A DNA stretch of 64,000 bases from Duganella sp. 1224 (lineage in GTDB: Bacteria > Pseudomonadota > Gammaproteobacteria > Burkholderiales > Burkholderiaceae_D): the NCBI RefSeq assembly GCF_013408245.1, contig NZ_JACBYS010000007.1, forward strand, positions 186,001 through 250,000. Reading direction: 5' to 3'. This document shows positions 58,779 to 64,000 of the stretch, in pieces (positions within the stretch are counted from its first letter, which is position 1; each line of letters opens with the position of its first letter). The notes beneath the pieces were generated by a model that saw nothing but the letters and a program-made list of their open reading frames with translations, did no database searches and was not told the origin of the DNA. Made by a program: the position numbers and the translations under genes.

Positions 58779-58858
58779 TCGCATAGTATCTACCCGAAAA
58801 ACTGCGCCCGTGTGACCGCTACGCGGTTTTTCGCATGAAGTGTTGCTTAGTGTATTGC

Positions 58859-60214
58859 TTAGTTGCCGGCGTAATACTCGGGCACCACCAGCGTCACTTC
58901 CAGGCCGCCATCGCGGTGGTTGGCCAGCGTGACATTGGCGCCGTGTTGCTCGGCGATATTGCGGGCAATGGTCAGTCCCAGACCAGTGCCGCCGGACTCG
59001 CGCGAACGCGAGGTTTCGATGCGGTAAAACGGTTCAAACACGCGCGCCATCTGGTCCGGCGCGATGCCGGGGCCGCCGTCGCGGATGCGGATGCGCGCCG
59101 CGCCGGCCAGCCGCTCCACCGTCACCTGCGCGTAGTGGCCATACTTGACGGCGTTGTCGATCAGGTTGACCAGGCAGCGGCGGATCGCCAGCGGCCGGCC
59201 CATCAGCGCCATCGCCGCGCGGCCGCGCAGCTCGACCTGCTGGCCGGTGTCGGTGGCGTCGCTGCACACGCTGTCGAGCAGCGCGTCCAGGTCCAGCGCC
59301 TGCATGGTTTCGGTCGAGTCCATGCTGCGCGCCAGGTCCAGCCCCTCGCGCACCATCTGCTGCATGGCCGACAGGTCATCGATCAGGCGCTGCTGCAACT
59401 CCTTGTCCTCGACCTTTTCCAGCCGCAGGCGCAGGCGCGTCAACGGCGTCTGCAGATCGTGGGTGATGGCGGCCAGCATCTGCGTGCGCTGGGTGATGTG
59501 CTGGCGGATGCGCGCCTGCATGGCGTTGAAGGCGGCGCTGGCCTGGCGGATCTCGGCGGCGCCGCTCAGCACCACCGGCGGGTGGTTGATGTCGTTGCCC
59601 AGGTCCTTGGCGGCCTGCGCCAGGCGGTTCAGCGGCCGCATCGACATGCGCGCCACCAGGTAGGCCAGGAAGGCGATGCTGACCAGGAAAGGCAGCAGCG
59701 ACAGCAGCTCGCTGTTGGTGGACGCCGGCGGTGCGCGCGGCGGCAGCACCGACAGCTTCAGCACCTGGCCGTCGTGCAGGTAGACGTTGATCGCCTCGCA
59801 CGTGCCCTTCCACTGGGTGGAAGCGAACATGCTGGTGACCTGGCGCGGCTGGTCGCAGGCGGCCAGGTGCTCGGCCAGCGGGCCCAGCCGGAAGCGCTCG
59901 CCCAGGCGCTGCTGCAGCGAGGTCGAGAATTCGGTCGGCGCCACCGTCTGCGCCTGCGGCGTGTCGCTCAGCTCCAGCCGCACCGTGCCGCGCGCGGCCG
60001 CCACCAGAAAGGTCGGGCGGGCGCTGTCCGGCATGGCGTCGGCGGTGGTGATCAGCTGCTCGGCCCGTTCCAGCGCGTGGAAGTCGCGGTAGCGCTCCAG
60101 CGCGCGGGTGCGCTCGTTGACGGCCAGCCACTGGGTCAGCGCCGCCGAGGCGACGATGCCCAGCAGCAGGACCAGGAACACGCGTCCGGTCATCGAGCCG
60201 AGGAAGGCTTTCAC
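58859..60214 (-). CDS. Sensor histidine kinase
   Basis: A 451-residue membrane kinase. One helix near residues 11-30, a periplasmic sensor of about 140 residues with no family I recognise, a second helix (about 175-197), a HAMP domain (MSMRPLNRLAQAAKDL), then the H box AAITHDLQTPLTRLRLRLE with His252. The N box is CLVNLIDNAVKYG, the G1 box RDGGPGIA and the G2 box GTGLGLTIARNI. The GTG start at 60214 overlaps the regulator stop (GTGA) and has GGTGGAG upstream; an ATG seven codons later is less likely. Partner of the adjacent OmpR-type regulator. Confidence 0.9.
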   Translation of the reverse strand: MKAFLGSMTGRVFLVLLLGIVASAALTQWLAVNERTRALERYRDFHALERAEQLITTADAMPDSARPTFLVAAARGTVRLELSDTPQAQTVAPTEFSTSLQQRLGERFRLGPLAEHLAACDQPRQVTSMFASTQWKGTCEAINVYLHDGQVLKLSVLPPRAPPASTNSELLSLLPFLVSIAFLAYLVARMSMRPLNRLAQAAKDLGNDINHPPVVLSGAAEIRQASAAFNAMQARIRQHITQRTQMLAAITHDLQTPLTRLRLRLEKVEDKELQQRLIDDLSAMQQMVREGLDLARSMDSTETMQALDLDALLDSVCSDATDTGQQVELRGRAAMALMGRPLAIRRCLVNLIDNAVKYGHYAQVTVERLAGAARIRIRDGGPGIAPDQMARVFEPFYRIETSRSRESGGTGLGLTIARNIAEQHGANVTLANHRDGGLEVTLVVPEYYAGN

Positions 60215-60939
60215 GCTTGCGGCTCCACCGACACCTGGCCGGCCAGCACATAGCCGCCGTTGCGGACCGTCTTGATGATTTGCGGCATGCGCGCGTCCTC
60301 GCCCAGCTTCTGGCGCAGGCGGCTGATCTGGATGTCGATCGAGCGGTCGAACGGGTCGGCGTCGCGGCCCTGGGTCAGGTTCAGCAGTTGGTCGCGGTTG
60401 AGCACGCGGTTCGGGTGTTCGAGGAAGACCTTGAGCAGGCGGAACTCGGCGCCCGACAGCATGATGACGATGCCGTCCGGATTGAGCAGGTGGCGCGCGG
60501 TCAGGTCCAGCGTCCAGCCCGAGAATTTCATGTGCTGCGCCTTGTCGGTGCCGGCGCCGGCCGGCATGGCGTTGCTGCGCCGCAGGACGCTGCGGATGCG
60601 CGCCAGCAGTTCGCGCGGCTCGAACGGTTTCGGCAGGTAGTCGTCGGCGCCCATTTCCAGGCCGAGGATGCGGTCCAGCGGCTCGTTGCGCGCGGTCAGC
60701 ATGATCACCGGCAGCGTCGAGTGGGCGCGCAGCTTGCGGCACAGCGTCAGGCCGTCGTCGCCGGGCAGGTTCAGGTCCAGCACCACCAGCTCGGGACGGG
60801 CTTCGTCCAGCAGCTTCCACATGGCCACGCCATCGGCGGCGCACAGCGCGCGGTAGCCATTCGATTCCAGGTAGTCCGCCAGCAGGGTGCGGATGTCGCG
60901 ATCGTCGTCAACGATCAAGATAGTAGATGTCGGTTCCAT
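60211..60939 (-). CDS. OmpR-family response regulator
   Basis: The 242-residue protein has a receiver domain with acidic pocket DDD (11-13), phosphoacceptor Asp55 in VVLDLNLPG and the PKPFEP lysine. A winged-helix DNA-binding domain follows (about 140-235, DRSIDIQISRLRQKLG, NGGYVLAG). Resembles OmpR/RstA/BaeR regulators. First gene of the regulator-kinase pair and divergent from the Spy-like gene. A TTGTAT direct repeat in the shared upstream DNA may be its own binding site. Confidence 0.92.
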   Translation of the reverse strand: MEPTSTILIVDDDRDIRTLLADYLESNGYRALCAADGVAMWKLLDEARPELVVLDLNLPGDDGLTLCRKLRAHSTLPVIMLTARNEPLDRILGLEMGADDYLPKPFEPRELLARIRSVLRRSNAMPAGAGTDKAQHMKFSGWTLDLTARHLLNPDGIVIMLSGAEFRLLKVFLEHPNRVLNRDQLLNLTQGRDADPFDRSIDIQISRLRQKLGEDARMPQIIKTVRNGGYVLAGQVSVEPQA

Positions 60940-60971
60940 GTGCTCATTATCCCAGCAAGACCATGCAGCAA

Positions 60972-60987
60972 TTGTATCGTCTTGTAT
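60972..60987. promoter_or_regulatory. Candidate regulator box (TTGTAT direct repeat, 10-base period)
   Basis: TTGTAT-cgtc-TTGTAT lies 33-48 bases upstream of the response regulator start, in the 194-base gap shared with the Spy-like gene. On the minus strand it reads TACA-N6-TACA, the layout described for RstA boxes. Another ATACAA is at 61023-61028. Confidence 0.5.
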
Positions 60988-61133
60988 AAGGGCGTAGGGG
61001 CCGTTCAGACGGGAAACATCTGGATACAAAAACTTCGGGCAGCGAAACGTAAGGGCAACCTTGGGCCGCCAAGATGGCATCAAGCGCGAACCCAACGCGA
61101 ATTGACTTAACTCTCAACCATGAAGGAACGACC

Positions 61134-61673
61134 ATGAACATCTTACGCAAAAGCATACTGATCGGTTTCACCGTACTGGGCATGGCCGCCGCGCAGGCCC
61201 AGGAAAGCCAGCCAGTCCAGAAGCCGCACGGCGCGCATCCGAGCAAGGAACAGATGCAGGCGCGCATGGCAGACATGTACGCCAAGCGCCAGGCACGCCT
61301 GCACGACCTGCTGAAGCTGACCGCGCAGCAGGAATCGGCTTGGGCCACCTACCAGGCCGCCATCAAGCCGGCCGCGTTTGACGGCCCGCGTCCGGAGCAC
61401 AAGCCGCTCAACAAGCTGACCGCGCCGGAACGCCTGAACCTGGCGCTGGAGATGACCAAAAAGCGCGAGGCCTTCCTGGAAACCCGCGTGAAAGCGGTCA
61501 GCGCCTTCTACGCGCAGCTGAACCCGGCGCAGCAGACGCTGTTCGACGAGCACGGCCTGGGCTTTGAACACCATGGCCGTCGCGGCCACTGGGGTCATGG
61601 CCACCGCGGCGGCTGGGGCCACGGCGGCGAGCAGCGCCAGGGCTGGGGCGGCCCGGCACCGCGTCAGGGCTGA
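61134..61673 (+). CDS. Spy/CpxP-like periplasmic LTXXQ-motif protein
   Basis: The 179-residue product has a signal peptide (to about residue 23), then a helical LTXXQ-type domain: LLKLTAQQESAWATYQ (first motif) and LNPAQQTLFDEH (second). These are the signatures of Spy/CpxP chaperones, which bind unfolded periplasmic proteins. The last 40 residues are Gly/His/Arg-rich (GHWGHGHRGGWGHGG), a possible metal-binding tail. AAGGA precedes the start. Divergent from the two-component system, as expected of a stress target; convergent with dsbD. Confidence 0.87.
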   Translation: MNILRKSILIGFTVLGMAAAQAQESQPVQKPHGAHPSKEQMQARMADMYAKRQARLHDLLKLTAQQESAWATYQAAIKPAAFDGPRPEHKPLNKLTAPERLNLALEMTKKREAFLETRVKAVSAFYAQLNPAQQTLFDEHGLGFEHHGRRGHWGHGHRGGWGHGGEQRQGWGGPAPRQG

Positions 61674-63650
61674 TCAGTTCAGCACGGACAGGGATGCGGT
61701 GAACTTTGCCGCATCCTGGAAGCCGATCACGCGCGCGTTGGGGATCTCCTTGCCCTGCTGGTCGAACAGGATGATGCCCGGCGGCCCGAACAGGCCGAAG
61801 CGCTTCAGCATGGCCTTGTCGTCCTCGTCGTTGGCGGTCACGTCGGCTTGCAGCAGCACGGTATTGGCCAGCCTGGCGCGCACGGCGGGATCGACGAAGG
61901 TCAGTTTTTCCATCTCCTTGCAGGACACGCACCAGTCGGCGTAGAAGTCCAACATCACGGTTTTGCCGCCAGTTTGGGCGAGGATGGCGTCGAGTTGCTG
62001 GACGTTCTTGACGCGCTTGAACGTCAGCGCGGCGTCATGGCTGCCCTTGCCGGTCAGGTGGGCCAGCGGCGCCAGCGGATCGCGCCCGCCGCTGACCACG
62101 CCCACCAGTTGCGCCACGCCCAGCACCAAGGCGATCACGCCGGCCGATTTGGCGACCCATTGACCGCTATTCAGCAGCAGATACATGCCGTAGCCGACCA
62201 ACAGCGCGGCCCAGCCCATCATCTGCACGGCTGCCGGTAACACCGGCGACACCAGCCACCAGCCCACCGCCAGCATCAGCACGCCGAAGAAGCGCTTGAC
62301 CGAGTCCATCCACATGCCGGCCTTCGGCAACAGCGTACCGGCCGACACGCCGACCAGGATCAGCGGCACGCTCATGCCGACCGCCATGGCAAACAACGCA
62401 CTGCCGCCGATGACGACGTCGCGCGACTGGCTGATGTAGACCAGCGCGGCGGCCAGCGGCGCCGCCACGCACGGGCCGACGATCAGCGCCGAAATCGCGC
62501 CCATGACAAACACGCCGGCCAGCTTGCCGGACGACTGACGGTTGGACACAGTGCTCAGCTTGCTTTGCAGCGCGGCCGGCACCTGCAATTCATAGACGCC
62601 GAACATGGACAGCGACAGCAGCGCCATCAGCAGGGCGAAGCCGCCCAGCACCCACGGGTTCTGCAGCGTGCTGGCCAGGCCTTCGCCGGCCAGGCCAGCC
62701 GCCACGCCGAGCGCGGTGTAGACCAGGGCCATGCCCAGCGCGTAGGTGACCGACAGCGCCAGTGCCCGGCTGCGGCTGGTGTTCTGGCCTTCGCCGACGA
62801 TGATCGAGGACAGGATGGGCACCATCGGCAATACGCATGGCGTGAACGACAGGCCCAGGCCCAGCAGGGCAAACAGCGGCAGGATGACCAGCAGCTTGCC
62901 GCTCTTCAGCGCGGCTTCCAGATGGCCGGCGTCGTCGGCCGGCGCGGCTGGCGCGGCGGCTTGCTGTGGCGGCGCTGGCGGTGCGATGTCGGTGGCGGTC
63001 GGGTTGGGCACGGTGTAGATCTTGACGCCGGGGCTCAGCGCGGCGGGCTTGCCGCCGTTCACGCCTTCGTTGACGGCGCCCTGGCCGGCCGCGCCGGGCG
63101 CTGTGGGCGGCGGTGTCGCGCCGGCGGTGGCTGCGGTGGCGGGGACGCCGGCGGTCGCGCTCGCCGCCGAGGCGTTTGCGGCCGGCGCACCGGCCGGCGC
63201 CGGCGAGCCGGCTGCGGGCAGCGGCACCGAACCGCTGCCGACCAGCGACGCCTTGTAATCCTGCGGCGCGTAGCACAAGCCCTTCTCCGAGCAGCCCTGG
63301 CCGCCGGCCAGCAGCGTGAACGCGCCACTGGCATTCACTGGAATCGTGATGGTCACGCTCTTGCGATAGGTCTCCACATCCTTGGCAAAGGTCTCGTCAT
63401 AGTGCACCTTGCCGGGCGGGATCTGGGGCGCGCCCAACTGGGCGCCCTGCGCGCTGAATTTGAAGCGCTCGCGGTACATGTAGTAGCCGTCGGCGATCTG
63501 GAACGTCACCGACACCGTATGTCCATCCACCATGCGCGCCGAAAACTTGAACGCCTCGGACGGATCGAGGAAATCCTCAGCGCGGGCAGGCTGCAGCAGC
63601 AGCGCGATCAACGCCAGCAGCGGCGCGATTAAGCGGACAAAACGGGACAT
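61674..63650 (-). CDS. dsbD: Thiol:disulfide interchange protein DsbD
   Basis: Carries electrons from cytoplasmic thioredoxin to the periplasm for cytochrome c maturation and disulfide isomerisation. The 658-residue product has a signal peptide (cut after ARA24), the N-terminal domain with C120/C126 (GCSEKGLC), and an Ala/Pro/Gly-rich linker of about 110 residues (131-245). An eight-helix membrane domain follows (SFTPCVLPMVP with C272; GPCVAAPL), then a thioredoxin-like end with CVSC (574-577). E. coli DsbD has 565 residues; the long linker accounts for the difference. Start 63650 chosen; its stop and that of the Spy-like gene abut at TGATCA. Confidence 0.95.
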   Translation of the reverse strand: MSRFVRLIAPLLALIALLLQPARAEDFLDPSEAFKFSARMVDGHTVSVTFQIADGYYMYRERFKFSAQGAQLGAPQIPPGKVHYDETFAKDVETYRKSVTITIPVNASGAFTLLAGGQGCSEKGLCYAPQDYKASLVGSGSVPLPAAGSPAPAGAPAANASAASATAGVPATAATAGATPPPTAPGAAGQGAVNEGVNGGKPAALSPGVKIYTVPNPTATDIAPPAPPQQAAAPAAPADDAGHLEAALKSGKLLVILPLFALLGLGLSFTPCVLPMVPILSSIIVGEGQNTSRSRALALSVTYALGMALVYTALGVAAGLAGEGLASTLQNPWVLGGFALLMALLSLSMFGVYELQVPAALQSKLSTVSNRQSSGKLAGVFVMGAISALIVGPCVAAPLAAALVYISQSRDVVIGGSALFAMAVGMSVPLILVGVSAGTLLPKAGMWMDSVKRFFGVLMLAVGWWLVSPVLPAAVQMMGWAALLVGYGMYLLLNSGQWVAKSAGVIALVLGVAQLVGVVSGGRDPLAPLAHLTGKGSHDAALTFKRVKNVQQLDAILAQTGGKTVMLDFYADWCVSCKEMEKLTFVDPAVRARLANTVLLQADVTANDEDDKAMLKRFGLFGPPGIILFDQQGKEIPNARVIGFQDAAKFTASLSVLN

Positions 63651-63781
63651 AAAACTTTCTCTCTGGGGACTGTTCATTGAAGCAACAGGCATAGTACACC
63701 GACGGCGTTTTTCCCGCCTGAATGCGGCCTTAAAACATTGCTTTATGCGAAACTGGATTTTTTTACGCATTGGAGTACTCC

Positions 63782-64000
63782 ATGTCCCTTTTCCGTCCAC
63801 TGCTGTGGTCCGCCCTCGCCCTCGGCGCCCTGCCGGCAATGGCGCAAGCGCCGGCCGAGGCTTTAAACGCCATCAACGCGCAAGACCTGCTGGCGCACAT
63901 CAAAATCCTGGCCTCCGAAGAATTCGAAGGCCGCGCACCGGGTACGCCCGGCGAGGCGAATGCCGTCGCCTACATCAAAAGCGAATTTCGCCGGCTGGGC
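63782..64000 (+). CDS. Secreted M28-family peptidase, N-terminal part (cut by window edge)
   Basis: 73 codons are visible. A signal peptide (MSLFRPLLWSALALGALPAMAQ) is followed by LNAINAQDLLAHIKILASEEFEGRAPGTPGEANAVAYI, a segment typical of the start of M28 aminopeptidases, where it precedes the PA-like domain and zinc ligands. The catalytic part lies outside the window. GGAG is six bases before the ATG. Confidence 0.75.
   Translation, partial: MSLFRPLLWSALALGALPAMAQAPAEALNAINAQDLLAHIKILASEEFEGRAPGTPGEANAVAYIKSEFRRLG

Noticed and set aside
58795..58833. CGAAAAAC/GTTTTTCG inverted repeat as terminator of the kinase gene
   Set aside because: The T run lies within the stem instead of after it and the loop is long; termination is not supported.

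Overview
The window is a GC-rich, gene-dense stretch of a betaproteobacterial chromosome. Gene orders such as rpoN-lptBAC-kdsC-kdsD, lolB-ispE-tRNA-Gln-prs-rplY-pth, pilMNOPQ-aroKB-dgt, cyaY-lptM-lysA and resB-ccsB-msrPQ, together with protein similarity by eye, suggest Oxalobacteraceae (Duganella/Massilia/Janthinobacterium type). That genus-level call is an inference. I see no rRNA operon, prophage, insertion sequence, integrase or CRISPR array. One tRNA (Gln-TTG) is present.

Layout. 1-3.9 kb (minus): start of rpoN and the LPS transport/Kdo synthesis operon. 4.0-6.0 kb (plus): a KefB/C-type antiporter. 6.1-11.1 kb (minus): a royal-jelly/yellow-like secreted protein, a DUF484-GGDEF diguanylate cyclase, a MOSC protein and an NYN-LOTUS protein with a long disordered tail. 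11.3-12.9 kb (plus): alpha/beta hydrolase plus acetoacetate decarboxylase-like pair. 13-18.5 kb: ychF, a thioesterase, a DUF885 protein, an M20 hydrolase and pth. 18.6-24 kb (minus): rplY, prs, tRNA-Gln, ispE, lolB and a TPR lipoprotein. 24-28 kb (plus): mutM, a dynamin-like GTPase, mutY. 28-39 kb (minus): pilMNOPQ, an Ig-repeat lipoprotein, a fused aroKB, dgt and three tiny coiled-coil membrane proteins. 39.4-43.6 kb: ponA (plus), cyaY (minus), lptM-lysA (plus). 43.7-49.4 kb (minus): msrPQ, ccsB, resB and cytochrome c4, a periplasmic redox/cytochrome block. 49.5-51.2 kb (plus): yihA-hemB. 51.3-61 kb (minus): a TonB-like protein, an FAD/NAD(P)-binding enzyme, an RND pump with its adaptor, and a sensor kinase/response regulator pair. 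A Spy-like chaperone diverges from that pair, followed by dsbD and the start of a secreted M28 peptidase.

How genes work together. Envelope building is the main theme: LPS export (lptABC, kdsCD), lipoprotein sorting (lolB), peptidoglycan synthesis (ponA), type IV pili (pilMNOPQ), and periplasmic thiol/cytochrome/methionine-sulfoxide handling (dsbD, resB-ccsB, msrPQ). The kinase/regulator pair, Spy-like protein and RND pump resemble the logic of the E. coli BaeSR-spy-mdtABC envelope-stress response. mutM and mutY together guard against 8-oxoguanine.

I did not find a clearly new defence-type or biosynthetic system. The least explained items are the triplet of coiled-coil membrane proteins made partly by a tandem duplication that also copied the 3' end of mutY, the dynamin-like GTPase between mutM and mutY, the Ig-repeat lipoprotein between pilQ and aroKB, the TonB-like zinc-ribbon-like protein, and the FAD enzyme whose ribosome binding site lies in a hairpin. 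Two families of palindromic intergenic repeats are also present (three and two copies).
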